60,000 nt of DNA from Adiantum capillus-veneris (lineage: Eukaryota; Streptophyta; Polypodiopsida; Polypodiales; Pteridaceae), in the NCBI GenBank assembly GCA_014529385.2, contig CM043959.1, positions 89,385,529 to 89,445,528 on the forward strand, given 5' to 3'. Below, one piece after another: positions 13,101 to 24,797 of the stretch. The translations under genes and the position numbers were made by a program. The stretch's first letter is position 1, and the number at the start of each line of letters is the position of its first letter. The notes beneath the pieces are model-generated. The model searched no databases and was not told the origin of the DNA. It was given only the letters and a program-made list of their open reading frames with translations.

Positions 13101-14106
13101 CAGTGTGCTCACGTCAATCACTAATCGTGTGCCTCTACAACCACGTACTCAAAATTGCCTTTTGATTACAAAGATCCTTCCAAAATATTCATCAAAAGTG
13201 TGAATGTCACTAGCAAATCACCAAAGAGAATTTTCCATAAATGGACCATAGATTCCAATACATAGGCTTTCTGGTTTTTAAAATCATAACCACACTTTTA
13301 GAACTACCTATGCTAGGTATGTCGCACTTAAAAGGTCACTAGGATGTGTTTTTGGGGGATCAAATGCCAATTTCATGAAAATTGGCCAAAAACAGCACAT
13401 ATTTTTTTGGCATGAGTCTGATTGAAAAAGGTTAGTCAAACCTAATTCTAAAGGTGGAATCAATAGCTCAAAAAAATTCCAAGTTTTTTTAAGGTCATAA
13501 GCTAACTTTGTGGATATGCAGAACCTCCTTGGCATCTCAAGTAATAACTCTAGAAAGTTACCAAGTTAAGAACACAAATGTGTCGAAGGACATATAAGTT
13601 CCTGTTACCAATCTAGTGCTTTGACGGTGATAGAAGCACATGAGTTGAAAAAGAGGAAATAGAGCATATCTAGGAAATTTTGAAAAAAAATTGTGATTTT
13701 TTTCTAAGATAGATCTAGAAGTCAAAACTTTGAATTTTACATGAGCACATGTATTCATTGGATTCTTGGGAGCTAGGTTTTGTGTTTAAAAATTTCATAC
13801 TTTATTGTGGGAACTCACACACACATATATTTGAGCTAGAAAGAAGCGTGATGAGAGCACAATAGATTGTGGAGACAATAAAACTTGTGTATAACATTTC
13901 TTGATATTGTTAAGTACAACTCAACTATCAAAAACCAAATTGGACTCAAAGTCTCCAATGATGGCTCGAGAGAGACGGTGGTCTTGTAGTTGCCAATACA
14001 TGCAATGTTGGCATTGTGGTCAAATAAAACATTAGGCACCGTTTTTGTAGACGTATGAGGTAGCATTAGAGATCTATGTGTGGTACAGATGAGGTTTTGA
14101 CACATT

Positions 14107-14330
14107 CTAGAGTGGTGGCTTCATATTCCAATGATGGTGATGTCATGTTTCCCTTTAGTGCTCTTCTTGCTTACATGTCTTCTACAGGTGATACTTCTCC
14201 CTGTTGGTTGTTAGATGAGGATGTAGTTTTCCACATCGCACCACATCGTGACTAATTTAGGAATTTCTCTAGTGGGAGCTTTGGTTGTGTGCACTTGGTC
14301 AATGGTTCTCATTTGACATTGTAGGTGTAG
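14107..14330 (+). pseudogene. Ty1/copia protease relic, duplication copy 1
   Basis: The plus strand reads as the copia aspartic-protease entry: tryptophan-leucine-leucine-aspartate at about 14,204, then 'VVFHIAPHRD', an in-frame stop, and 'FRNFSSGSFGCVHLVNG'. In the family this is W-I/L-L-D-S-G-A-S/T-F-H-V-T-P-H-R-D followed by a hydrophobic strand and 'LGNG'. Here the catalytic D-S/T-G triad is degraded to D-E-D, so no protease activity is possible. It lacks adjacent integrase or RT and is conserved in the second copy at 27,157-27,380, so degradation predates the duplication. Confidence 0.6.
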
Positions 14331-14460
14331 GAGATGTTTGCTTGTCATTGCCCACTGTTGCATCATATATGCTACAACATGTGCACTATGTTTCTCAGCT
14401 GAGATAGAGTTTGATCTCAATGAGACAGTTAGCAGATTTTGGGTGTCACATACTGCTTAG

Positions 14461-14722
14461 AGAGCACTCTTTCTAGATGCATTGCATTCATTAGTGATTG
14501 CCAGAGCAACCTGCAACAGCTTGGTATATCCTATGCATGTGTCTGAGATTTGAGATGGCATGGTCTTGGTTTTGTTATTGGCATGCTTTGAGAGCAGTCT
14601 TTCTAGATGCATTGCATTCATTAGTGATTGCCAAAGGAGCCTGCAACAACGGCTTGATATATCATATGCATGTGTCTAAGATTCAAGATGGCATGGTCTC
14701 GATTTTGTTACTGGCATGCTTT
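14461..14722 (+). repeat. Two-copy tandem duplication, unit about 130 bp (copy 1)
   Basis: The unit beginning 'agagcactctttctagatgc' is repeated from 14,591. The same tandem pair is in duplication copy 2 at 27,512-27,770, so this small duplication is older than the 7.5-kb one. Confidence 0.9.
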
Positions 14723-17379
14723 GAGCCCGAGACAAGACGTGTCTCCTTTGCAGGTGAGCTTCACTATGCTCATGAGATAGAGCATTTAGCTTTGCAAATT
14801 GTGCTAGTAGACTCTATAGAGACGGAGGTAGAGCAGTAGTGCTCTAGTGAGACATATCAGTTGTTGTCAGAGTCTGTGCAGGCAAAAGGTAGAGCAGGTA
14901 TGCTCCCTAGAGACACAGGTAGAGATGACAGACATGGAGTTCTTTGATATGCTCATGCTAGAGGCTGATGAGTTGGTGCCAAGATGCATAGTTCCACCCA
15001 TAGAGGGGCATATCCATCCCAGTGTCCGTGTTGACACATCCATACGTTCTTGTGCGCATTTTTGACACCCCGTTTTTTTGTCGATTTGTAGACATGATGC
15101 CCGATGTGAAAAGGGTGTGTGGGATTTCTTTTTGTGGTTTTTTTAGCTTGCTTTAACAAGCACATGTACATGCAGGGCAAGTCGCTAGTGTAGCGCCAAC
15201 TGTCGACCAAAAATAGCATCTAGATTTCTTGATGGGTCGACCAACCCATTTTTGAGCTTTGCTTTTTTTGCATGACCAATCCCTTGTTATCTTGGGATAA
15301 CTTGAGATTCAAAGTGTGTGAGTCCTCTCTCTCTTACACTTAACCACATGAAGCACCTCGAGGGGCAACGATGAACCCGTCGCTGCCCTTAAGGGAAATC
15401 GTGTGTTCAAAAAAGGATTTGAGGGGGAGCACCATGTGAACACAGCCTGCAAGAGGTGCCAATGACATCACCAAATTCCCACCAACTGGAGCACCACCAC
15501 GACTACTCCAAACTTGCCGCCGCATGCCCAACAAGACCGTGTGCAGCACCCAACACCATCACACCATGCCAAGAGCTCACGAGCTCTCTCTTCTCTCCTT
15601 GATACCTCAAATAGGGATGTTGTTTAGGCTTTATACCATGCTCTCCTATTCAATGACCCCCCATGTGGGACAATTTGGTGCCCACATGGAACTTTGTGAG
15701 CAATCCACTAAGCTTCAAAAAGGCCATATACAATGCTTTGAAAAACCCCCTTTTCCCCACCAACTTTCAAATATTACCATTTTTTTACTGGCATCCCAAC
15801 CTCCAAACTGGCAAGCCACACTTGAGCTTTAGCTTGCCAACTTCGACCTATAACAACCCCTTTGCATTTTGAGATTCTCGAGCCCTCCAACCAAGGCTGC
15901 AAAAATTGGGAAAATCCATATGGCACCCAACCGACTGGCAACTGCCTCCAAATTTGACCACCAAAATCTCCATGATTCGGGCTCCGTTTGACATGCCATC
16001 AAAGCTTATGGCCTTTACATACTACATACTTTGCATATAAACCATGGCAAGGCTAAGAAAACCTCAGATGGCACATTGATTGAGGCGACCAAACTGGCAC
16101 AGATCTAGCCTCCCTAAAACTTTCAACTGGTCATATCTTTCACATGCGAGCTCCGATTTCCGATCTAAAAAGAACGACATGTTGCACAAGATGAGCAATT
16201 GAGGCCCATGCATCCATACCAACTTTGAACATCTGTCCCCACTAACTTGTCCGTTGGGAATCTGCAAACCACTCCAACTTAGAACTTCAATATCTTTCAC
16301 ATCATAGGTCCATTTGAGGACTCGTCTAGACTAGCTTGTAGATCACATTGAGAGCCACCTTTGCCACTCTTATTTTTACACTTTTCCCACTTTGACCTTG
16401 CACCTATGTGAGGCACCATATCATGGAATTTTGGTCCTAAAAACCACATATATTATACATATCTATTGCTCCTTGCCTGCTCTTGATCTTCCCAGATTCT
16501 CAATCACTTTGATATACCCTTGAGAGCGTCCATAACCCTACATTGCACCCTTTGTAGCACTGACCAACTTTGGCTGCACCATCATTGCCCAAACCCCTTG
16601 TTGAACATTCATGTTCAATCAAAAAATTGCTTTATTCACCTAGCAATTGCAAAACTTAAGAAAACTATGAACAAACCAAAAAACCACCATTGTATGTACA
16701 ATGTCTTATTCCTGCTTCCTACTATCACCAATCATCAAGTGGGTTGCTCCCCACCCCCTATGTAGTCTGTTGGATCAAATAACTAGATTTTCTCTCTTCC
16801 CTCCATCTGCAACAACCTCCAATAGTGCCTTACCCATGCACATAGCCATCCATGCAATAAGCCCATAGCACTTTTGTAGCTCTTTGAGCATCATCTTGCC
16901 TCACATACATATCTCACTCTGCAAACATGTCATTTGATCCAACACACACGTTTGACCCTCCCTCCAAATCATGTAAAGTGGAGATCCCTTCAAGGGAACC
17001 TTGTATCTAGCGGATAACACACTGCACAACTATGCTTACAAGCATATCTTTCAACCAGGAATCATGTACCTCTTTAAAAAACTTGGACCCAACCTGGAAA
17101 TTTCCTTCATCTTCCATTGAGCACACGTGTTGCATTGGTTCCACCTTTGGCTCCATGCTCTCCACCATATCCTCTTCAAACTCAATAGCAGCATCATCAA
17201 GCCCTTCTTCATCAATCAGCCCTTCAAGATCAACCAACACCTTTGCTTTGTCAACTTCATCTAACTACCCTTCCACTTTATCTTTAGCCAAAGAAGGTGC
17301 ATAACACATCCTCTACCGAATGCCCTGGTATCCTTCCAAAGCCATATTTTCTTTCTCTCCACTCACCTTTCATCAAGCA

Positions 17380-17384
17380 CATCG
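17380..17384 (+). other. Target-site duplication CATCG, left of copia element 1
   Basis: The 5-bp CATCG precedes the TG terminus at 17,385 and recurs at 24,183-24,187 after the CA terminus. The empty site is preserved in duplication copy 1, where 'caagcacatcggctagc' is continuous at about 9,575. Confidence 0.93.
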
Positions 17385-17576
17385 TGAAGGAGTACGAGCG
17401 GAAGTGCGACGTGAGAGAGAAAGCGAGAAGAAGAGCACGACGATATGGTGAACTCGCTCTACTGTAATGTGTAGAGCATAGTGAGTTCTTATTAGGTTTT
17501 TACAAAAGAATATGTGTACATACCTGGCGGCCTGCCCACTTACCTAGGCGACCACATTGGGCTTTATACCCCAAAA
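17385..17576 (-). repeat. 3' LTR of copia element 1 (192 bp)
   Basis: This matches the right LTR from 'tgaaggagtacgagcggaag' to 'ctttatacccc', without the 101-bp internal tandem repeat. The inner terminus reads TT instead of TG in element orientation, a point mutation. The adjacent 17,577-17,587 reads on the minus strand as the purine tract AGTGGGAGGT. Confidence 0.9.
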
Positions 17577-17665
17577 ACCTCCCACTTAAAGTCCAATGTG
17601 GTACTTTAAGTGTGAGAGAAGCTACTATACAAGCTAATATACAAGATATGTAGAGAAGTGATGTA

Positions 17666-18200
17666 CTACCCTACACCTAACTGCTTGCGAAAATGCGCAA
17701 AGCTCTCTGAGGGAAGTCCTTTTGTAAGTAGATCAGCAGGATTTTCTGTGGTGTGAACTTTGACAAGCTGAAGTTGCTTATCCTTGAGCATTTCCCTGAT
17801 GAAATGATACTTCACATCCACATGCTTTGTCTTTGAGTGATAAACTGGATTGCGAGCTAATTGTATAGCACTTTGACTATCACAATATAACACAGGCATC
17901 TCTTCTTTGATTCCCAAATCTGTTACTAGTCGATTAAGCCAAATTGATTCTTTTCATGCCTTTGATGTTGCAACATATTCAGCCTCTGTAGTAGACTGAG
18001 TAACACACTCTTGTAATCTAGAACGCCATGATACAGCTCCACCATCCAATGTAAAGACATACCCTGACGTAGACCTTCGGTTGTCTAAGTCACCTGCATA
18101 ATCTGAGTCTGTAAAACCCTTTACACTTAGCTTCTGACTCCCATAGCATATATGCATACTCTTTGTAGCTTTCAGGTATCTCAATATTCCTTTCACTACC
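17666..18200 (-). pseudogene. RNase H region of copia element 1
   Basis: This is the C-terminal part of the polyprotein. RNase H removes RNA from the RNA-DNA hybrid during reverse transcription. Visible hallmarks in order on the minus strand are 'GFTDSDYAGD' (first acidic residues), 'STSGYVF', 'SWRSRLQ', 'STTEAEYVA', then 'YCDSQSAIQLARNP', 'HVDVKYHFIRE' and 'NPADLLTKGLP'. A TGA replaces a cysteine codon at about 17,954 (after EAEYVATSKA). A 1-bp deletion near 18,215 breaks the join to the RT frame upstream. It ends at the family-typical LGVG before the polypurine tract. Confidence 0.93.
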
Positions 18201-19353
18201 TCCCAATGTTTCTTGCTGGGTTTGACATGTATCGACTTACTACTCCCACTGCAAATGCAATGTCTGGGCGAGTAGAAATCATTGCATACATCAAACTACC
18301 CACTGCAGACGCATATGGAATCTTATCCATTTCAGCTTGTTCTTCCTCAGACACAGGACAATCTTGTTTGCTAAGTTTCACATATGGTGGCAATGGAACA
18401 CTCAGTGCCTTTCCCTTCTCCATATTGAAACGTTGCAAAACCTTGTCAATATACTCTGTTTGAGATAACCAAATCAACTTCTTTGATCTGTCTCTCTCAA
18501 TGCGCATACCAAGTATATGACTTGCCTCACCCATGTCTTTCATGTCAAACAATTTTGCCATCTTTGACTTCAAAGCTGAAATTTCTTCCAAGTGCTTGCC
18601 AGCAATCAACATGTCATCCACATACAAAATATGGATCAGCCAACTACCATCCTTAGCCTTCTTTGTATATAGACAGTGATCGAACTCACTACGTTTGTAG
18701 CCTTGAGAAAGCATAAACTTGTGGAATTTATGGTACCATGCCCTCGGTGATTGTTTTAAGCCATAAAGACTCTTTAACAACTGGCATACCCAATCTTCCT
18801 TGCCTTTCTCAACAAACCCTTCTAGCTGCTGCATGTAAATTTCCACATCTAAATCACCATGCAAGAACGCTGTCTTGACATCCATTTGGTGCAACACCAA
18901 ATCTAATATGGCAACCAATGCAAGAAAGCATCTCAATTTAGTCATCTTGACCACCGGAGAGAAGACTTCATGAAAGTCAATGCCTTGTTCTTGCTTAAAG
19001 CCCTTGGCAACAAGCCTTGCTTTGTACTTTGGCTGACTATGATGAGCGGTGATCTTATACCTGTAAACCCATTTACAAGGTAGAGCCTTTTTGCCCTGTG
19101 GTAATTTAACTAGCTTCCATGTATTGTTTTTATGCAGAGCTGTCATCTCTGACTGCATGGCCAATTGCCAATTCCCGGAGTCCTTCATTTGCACTGCTTC
19201 CTTGTAACATGAAGGCTCATTGCAATCAGTCAACATGACATAGTTCATAGATGGAACAAACCTATCAGGAGGTCGCGTGACACGTCCAGATCTACGCACA
19301 ATAGGTGGCTCAGGTTCAGCCACAACCTGTGGTTCCACTCTATCCTGTCCTTG
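18201..19353 (-). pseudogene. Reverse transcriptase, duplicated unit 1 (3' proximal)
   Basis: The copia RT is readable on the minus strand: '[12 protein letters not shown]', 'YKARLVAKGFKQ', 'VFSPVVK', 'QMDVKTAFLHGDL', 'LKSLYGLKQSPRAWY', then catalytic YVDD in 'ILYVDDMLIAGKHLEE', and 'LGMRIERDRSKKL', 'GSLMYAM'. The open frame runs 19,485-18,196 and continues across the duplication junction from the upstream unit, so the join (KKHWE then QGQDRVEPQ) is in frame. A 1-bp deletion close to 18,215 ends the frame before RNase H. Confidence 0.92.
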
Positions 19354-20512
19354 CTCCCAATGTTTCTTGCCTGGGTTTGACATGTATTGACTTACTACTC
19401 CCACTACAAATGCAATGTCTGGGCGAGTAGCAATCATTGCATACATCAAACTACCCACTGCAGACGCATATGGAATCTTATCCATTTCAGCCTATTCTTC
19501 CTCAGACACGGGACAATCTTGTTTTCTAAGTTTCACATATGGTGGCAATGGAACACTCAATGCCTTTCCCTTCTCCATATTGAAACGTTGCAAAACCTTG
19601 TCAATATACTCTGTTTGAGATAACCAAATCAACTTCTTTGATCTATCTCTCTCAATGCGCATACCAAGTATATGACTTGCCTCACCCATGTCTTTCATGT
19701 CAAATGATTTTGCCATCTTTGACTTCAAAACTGAAATTTCTTCCAAGTGCTTGCCAGCAATCAACATGTCATCCACATACAAAATAAGGATCAGCCAACT
19801 GCCATCCTTAGCCTTCTTTGTATATAGACAGTGATCGAACTCACTACGTTTGTAGCCTTGAGAAAGCATAAACTTGTGGAACTTATGGTACCATGCCCTC
19901 GGTGATTGTTTTAAGCCATAAAGACTCTTTAACAACTGGCATACCAAATCTTCCTTGCCTTTCTCAACAAACCCTTCTAGCTGCTGCATGTAAATTTCCA
20001 CATCTAAATCACCATGCAAGAACGCTGTCTTGACATCCATTTGGTGCAACACCAAATCTAATATGGCAACCAATGCAAGAAAGCATCTCAATGTAGTCAT
20101 CTTGACCACCGGAGAGAAGACTTCATGAAAGTCAATGCCTTGTTCTTGCTTAAAGCCCTTGGCAACAAGCCTTGCTTTGTACTTTGGCTGACTATCATGA
20201 GCGGTGATATATCTTATACCTATAAACCCATTTACAAGGTAGAGCCTTTTTGCCTTGTGGTAATTTAACTAGCTTCCATGTCTGGTTTTTATGCAGAGCT
20301 GTCATCTCTGACTGCATGGCTAATTGCCAATTCCCGGAGTCCTTCATTTGCACTGCTTCCTTGTAACATGAATGCTCATTGCAATCAGTCAACATGAGAT
20401 AGTTCATAGATGGAACAAACCTATTAGGAGGTCGCGTGATACGTCCAGATCTAGGCACAATAGGTGGCTCAGGCTCAGCCACAACCTGTGGTTCCACTCT
20501 ATCCTGTCCTTG
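19354..20512 (-). pseudogene. Reverse transcriptase, duplicated unit 2 (5' proximal)
   Basis: This is a second copy of the same RT segment, offset 1,153-1,159 bp from unit 1 and only a few percent different. It has the same landmarks including YVDD at about 19,760. It is inactivated by a 4-bp insertion near 20,208 (extra 'atat' between 'gagcggtgat' and 'cttatacc') and by a TAG in place of CAG near 19,492 (after CPVSEEE). The unit boundary falls at 'ctcc', shared by both ends of the duplicated segment. Confidence 0.92.
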
Positions 20513-20842
20513 CTCCTCTTGAGCCTTGACATTTTGTCTTGCACGTGCATGTCCATCTTCTTGGAAGACAACTCTTCTAATCTCCTCAACCCTCTCTGGT
20601 TTAGAATGATATTTGGCTTCATTAAAGTGAACATCATTGCTGCGGATAACCTTTCTAGATTCGGGATCCCAAAGTTTGTACCCCATCTCACCCGAATTAC
20701 CATAGCCTAGAAAGATGCACTTTCCACTCTTTGGCTCAAGTTTGTTCCTAAATTCCTTTGGAACATGAGTATATGCCTCACAACCAAAGACTTTGAGATG
20801 CTTGTATGAGGGCATTTTGCCTAACCATACCATCTCTGCCAC
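20513..20842 (-). pseudogene. Integrase C-terminal part of copia element 1
   Basis: This minus-strand frame carries the conserved post-catalytic integrase region: '[14 protein letters not shown]', 'KCIFLGYG', '[18 protein letters not shown]' and 'RRVVFQED'. It is separated from the integrase core by a stop and a frameshift around 20,845-20,930. In the family this section precedes the RT in one open frame. Confidence 0.92.
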
Positions 20843-20877
20843 TAGATCCTTCTACAAAACCTTGCTAGGAGAGCTAT

Positions 20878-21978
20878 TTATAAGATGAACAGCAGTTGAT
20901 ACAGCTTCAACCCAAAACCCATTTGGCAGTTGTGCATTAGACAACATACTATGGTCCTATTCATCCTCTCAGCAACACCATTTTGAGGAGGATTGTAAGG
21001 AGCAGTAAGTTCACGTTTTATACCTTTTGACTCACAAAAGTCCTGAAAGGCCTTTGAAACATACTCTCCACCATTGTCAGTGCGTAAGCATTTAAGCTTC
21101 TTGCCACTCTGATTCTCCACAAATGTCACAAACGTTTTGAAAACACTAAACGCTTCATCCTTGTGCTTGAGAAAGTAAACCCATACTTTCCTCGAGTAAT
21201 CATCTATAAATGTCATAAAGTAAGAAGCTCCCCCTAGAGATAGGTTAGGCATAGGTCCACACAAATCACTATGAACAAGTGCCAACTGTGTATCTCTTCT
21301 ACTGCTTCTATGCTTATGTGGCTGCTGTGTTTGCTTACCATACAGACAATGTTCACAGAATTGAAAATCATTAAATGACAAGCCAGGCAAATAACCAGAA
21401 CGAGACAAGATTTCCATTCCCTTCTTGGACATATGTCCTAACCGGCTATGCCACAAAGAAACGTTCGGCTTCTCGGTTACATTGATTACATTTTTAGAGA
21501 CATTTGATACATAAATCATGTAAAGTCCTTCAAACTTTACTCCATGTGCTACTGTCATAGAACCCTTGGATATCTTCCACATGTTCTGTCCAAAAGTGGT
21601 GACGTAGCCAGCATCATCAAGTAAACCTGTGCTGATCAAGATCTTTGTAATTACGGGAACATGTCTCACATTCTTCAGCGTGAAAGAAGAGCCATTCTGA
21701 AACTTCAATTGAACATCTCCAACACCTAAGATCTCACATGTCTGCCCATTGCCTAGCCGAACATGATCTTTAGTGGTCACATAAGAGGTAAAGCACTCCT
21801 TGTTTGGAGACACATGAAGTGATGCCCCTGAGTCTATAATCCAGTCACTCAGTGCATTTCCATCAGATGTTGTAAGAAGAGTTGAGTCCATTGTATTCTT
21901 CAAGAAGTAGATGTCTCCTGACACTAGACTGCCATCCTCTGCAATAGTGTTTGTCACATTTATTTCTTGAATCTTCAC
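20878..21978 (-). pseudogene. Protease and integrase core of copia element 1
   Basis: In minus-strand order: aspartic protease at 'WIIDSGASLHVSP' (about residues 46-58; catalytic D-S-G), 'LGNGQ', 'LKNVRHVP', then the integrase zinc-binding region with 'LWHSRLGHMSKKG' and 'CEHCLYGK', and the core D,D,E residues in 'VHSDLCGPM', 'RTDNGGEY' and 'NGVAERMNRT'. A frameshift just after the catalytic E destroys the frame. At the 5' side the frame differs from gag (shift near 21,980). All catalytic residues listed are intact, so loss is by frame breaks rather than active-site decay. Confidence 0.95.
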
Positions 21979-22805
21979 TGAGAACTTATGTTCTTCTCAC
22001 CATGGTCTTCAGCTTTCTCTTTGCCTTTTTCTGCATTCCATTCTCTACAGTCTCTTTTCATGTGACCCTTCTTGCCACAATGGTAGCATTCTATGTCACT
22101 CTTGCCTTTAGCACTGCGGGACTTGCTACAAGACTGATCCCTCTTTCCACCTTTGTACTTTTCTTTGGTCCTTCCCCTGACAACTAAGGTTGTTCCTTTG
22201 CCTTTGTCCATTGTCTTTTTGTTGGTTTCTTCAGTAAGCAAACTGCCTTCTACACCTGCTATGGTCAAACCATCTGGAGGTGCAGAATTACTCAAAGCTG
22301 TGCGAAAAGTGTCCCAACTTTCCGGCAATGTGATCAACAGGAACATAGCTCTAACAGGTTCATCAAACTTGACACCTTGAGCTGACAATTGACTGTAGAT
22401 GGTGTTGAATTCATTCAGATGATTGGACATAGGGGTCCCTTCTTTCATCTTCAAGTCAACAAGCTTCTTAAGCCAGTATACCTGTGAAGCTGCACTCTGC
22501 TTCTCATAAAGATCACTCAGCTTTGTCCATGCTTGATAAGCCGACATCTCGTCTGCTACATTGAAGTAAACGCTTTCTGCCAAAGTCAGCATAATGGTAG
22601 AAAGTGCCAATTCATCCATTTCGCTCCATTCATCTTCGTCCATATCTTCTGGTTTTATCCCCTTGAGCTTTATAGGTTTTATCTGCTTCTTTTGTACCAA
22701 CACGTGCCAAATATGCTTCTTCCACAATGGGAAATTAGTTCCATCCAACTTCTTGATATTGTAAAGAGCAGTGTGGCCTGTGATCCAGCCATAACTACAC
22801 TTCAC
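21975..22805 (-). pseudogene. Gag of copia element 1
   Basis: The gag frame is about 277 codons. It shows the UBN2-type capsid pattern: 'LDGTNFPLWKKHI', 'ALSTIMLTL', 'AWTKLSDLYEKQSA', 'LKMKEGTPMSNHLNEFN', 'LLITLPESWDTFRTAL', then a basic linker and the zinc knuckle CYHCGKKGHMKRDC at about residues 239-252. It ends in a frameshifted stop directly before the protease frame. Particle assembly and RNA packaging are the family roles. The protein is closely related in layout to gag of the copia palindrome but clearly a different lineage. Confidence 0.93.
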
Positions 22806-23875
22806 AGTAGTTTACTTTCCTGGGAAAAATTCGGCAAAGTTTCCCCTGTAAACTGTCCTCTGAACCAATATCAACTTGTCAAATGAACCAAGAAAGCTTC
22901 AGATTCTGCAGAAATTTCGGCAGAGTCTCCTTTGTAAAATGGCTCTGGTGTACTCAAAAACAGACCAAAAACAGCTCAAAAACCACTGTCTCTCTAACAC
23001 TGTAAGTTGTGGGTAAACTTGTCCCGCACCTGTACTGTCTTTCACTGTCCTGTCACTGTCCTGTAAACATAGACTGCGACAATGCCTCAACGGCAATAAA
23101 GCAAAGATGCAATCCCAATTGTCTAACTCACAGTCAATACATCCTAGCTGCCTATCTAAGGGTGCTCGAGGGATCGCTCCAAGACCTGTATCACCGAAAG
23201 GATCTCAACATTCGAGAATCCCCCAGCTCAATAAAACCTCACTCGACCCTCAACAAAGGTTGCAGTAAATCTGACAGTACATAGACTTCCCACAAAGTCA
23301 TACATCCACAAATTTCCCACTGTATGCTGTAACCGCTGCGGCGGTTGTTTGCTGCGTGACTCACAGCCAGCAAACCCTCAATAGACATACATCATCTCTG
23401 ACAATACATCCCATGTGGAAGTAACTGCAATGTTAGGTTGAAATCTGGAATATCAAGCAGCAAACACAAGCTACCTGATGAACTAGTGGATGTCGCCTAC
23501 AGTTTGTGTGTAGGTGCGCCCGTGTCATATGTGACACACCTCGAAGAACTGTAAGCCATCCTTCGTTGTGTAGATAGCCACAAATCAGCACTCTGGAAGT
23601 GCAGATATCCTCAGCACTTGCACTCATAGGCCGAAACCCCAAATTTGCAGAGTTGGATCTGCACCCGCCAAGACCACGTAGTCGAAAATGGCCTGCGCAG
23701 ATCTTTGTCGAAGCCGAACGGTGGCCGAGATGACCTCAGAATGAAATTCTGAGAACACCAAGTCCTTCGAGCTGTCCCACAAGAATTGGGGCCGTGTCTT
23801 CGCCTGTCGAAGCTCACTCCAATCTGAGCAGGTGACTCTGGCTACCTGCAAATGCTGCCCCGAGCCTCGATCTGA
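22806..23875. other. Untranslated leader of copia element 1
   Basis: About 1.07 kb between PBS and gag on the minus strand. It has only short unrelated frames and nothing recognisable beyond its position as 5' leader. Confidence 0.75.
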
Positions 23876-23887
23876 GCTCTGATACCA
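23876..23887 (-). promoter_or_regulatory. Primer-binding site, copia element 1
   Basis: The minus strand reads TGGTATCAGAGC two bases inside the 5' LTR, the standard plant copia match to the 3' end of initiator tRNA-Met used to prime minus-strand DNA. Confidence 0.95.
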
Positions 23888-23889
23888 GT

Positions 23890-24182
23890 TGAAGGAGTAC
23901 GAGCGGAAGTGCGACGCGAGAGAGAGTGCGAGAAGAAGAGCACGACGATATGGTGAACTCGCTCTACTATAATGTGTAGAGCATAGTGAGTTCTTATTAG
24001 GTTTTAACAAAAGAATATGTGTATATACCTGGTGGCCCGCCCACAACGATATGGTGAACTCGCTCTACTATAATGTGTAGAGCATAGTGAGTTCTTATTA
24101 GGTTTTTACAAAAGAATATGTGTACATACCTGGCGGCCCGCCCACTTACCTAGGCGACCACATTGGGCTTTATACCCCAACA
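23890..24182 (-). repeat. 5' LTR of copia element 1 (293 bp, with internal 101-bp tandem repeat)
   Basis: It has TG...CA termini. It equals the 192-bp left LTR plus one extra 101-bp unit. The string starting 'acgatatggtgaactcgctc' begins at 23,945 and again at 24,046. The left LTR has a single unit, so the LTR pair differs by a length change as well as point mutations. Confidence 0.93.
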
Positions 24183-24187
24183 CATCG
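24183..24187 (+). other. Target-site duplication CATCG, right of copia element 1
   Basis: It matches 17,380-17,384 and is followed by 'gctagcac', which continues the interrupted host block. Confidence 0.93.
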
Positions 24188-24774
24188 GCTAGCACTTTCT
24201 CCCAATCCTCCAACACATCTTTTACATCTTTGTCCACATGCAAAAGATCAAATTACTCATACCTTGAGTGGGATGAATCCGTTTCCCATGTCGTATCGGC
24301 ATCCATAGAACTACTATGCTCCGTTTCCACCTCTTGCATCTCAAGATCTAGGATTTTCTCTACTTTCACTGCTTCAACCTCACATTAGGAGAAATATGGA
24401 CTTTGCATGGGCCTTGTAAGGAATCCTAATTTTCAGGGATTAAAGCTAATGTTGTGTGGAGTTAAGAGGACAAGGGCATTCAAGAAGCTAGTTTTGAGTA
24501 GGCTTTTGTAGGTTTTTTTTAGACACATGTGGGATGTGGACCTAAGAGGTCACTTTCTCTCTCTAGATTTTTGAAAGTGAAGGGAGTAAAGGGGTGTGGC
24601 CACATCAGCAAAAACATGGGTCACTAAGAGCCAAAATTTGACTTTTTTTCAATAAAGTCAATTGTTTTTTACTTAAAACTCCCCCCCAACATATATACAT
24701 ATCAAAAAATCATTTTTAACCTTTTTTAAAACCTACAAGCACTAAAAGTCCACATTTTCAAAATCTCCCCCCCA

Positions 24775-24797
24775 CCCCCCCCCCCCCCCCCCCCCCC
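24775..24797 (+). repeat. Homopolymer C tract (23 C)
   Basis: A run of 23 cytosines in copy 2 of the polypyrimidine tract. The corresponding place in copy 1 (about 12,898-12,925) is shorter and interrupted by A and T. Confidence 0.9.

Larger units (their letters stand above)
7751..15232 (+). repeat. Segmental tandem duplication, copy 1 (about 7.5 kb)
   Basis: The sequence from 'tgggtcgacc' at 7,751 onwards is repeated from 15,233 with roughly 2-3 percent mismatch. Matching blocks are 7,751-9,311 with 15,233-16,791; 9,312-9,430 and 9,559-10,096 with 17,244-17,384 and 24,183-24,700; and 12,832-about 15,110 with 24,701-25,025 plus 26,208-28,160. Copy 1 keeps a 2.73-kb section (10,097-12,831) absent from copy 2. 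It lacks about 450 bp and 1.18 kb that copy 2 has. The duplicated DNA is a mosaic of non-coding repeats plus a copia protease relic. Confidence 0.9.
17385..24182 (-). mobile_element. Defective Ty1/copia retrotransposon, element 1
   Basis: Minus-strand element of 6.8 kb bounded by TG...CA termini and a CATCG target-site duplication. Internal order on the minus strand is 5' LTR (23,890-24,182), PBS for initiator tRNA-Met, gag with CCHC knuckle, protease, integrase, RT, RNase H, polypurine tract and 3' LTR (17,385-17,576). Coding is broken by several frameshifts and stops. About 1.15 kb covering the integrase C-terminus to RT is duplicated in tandem. It sits inside duplication copy 2 and is absent from copy 1, so it inserted after the segmental duplication or in only one copy. 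Confidence 0.95.

Noticed and set aside
12794-13165. Long proline/serine frame on plus and arginine/glutamate frames on minus
   Set aside because: They lie on a polypyrimidine tract and recur at 24,726-25,043 only because the tract is duplicated. This is a composition artefact, not a gene.
23876-23887. Fragment of a tRNA gene
   Set aside because: Only the 12-base complement to the tRNA 3' end is present beside an LTR. It is a primer-binding site, as at 51,931-51,942.
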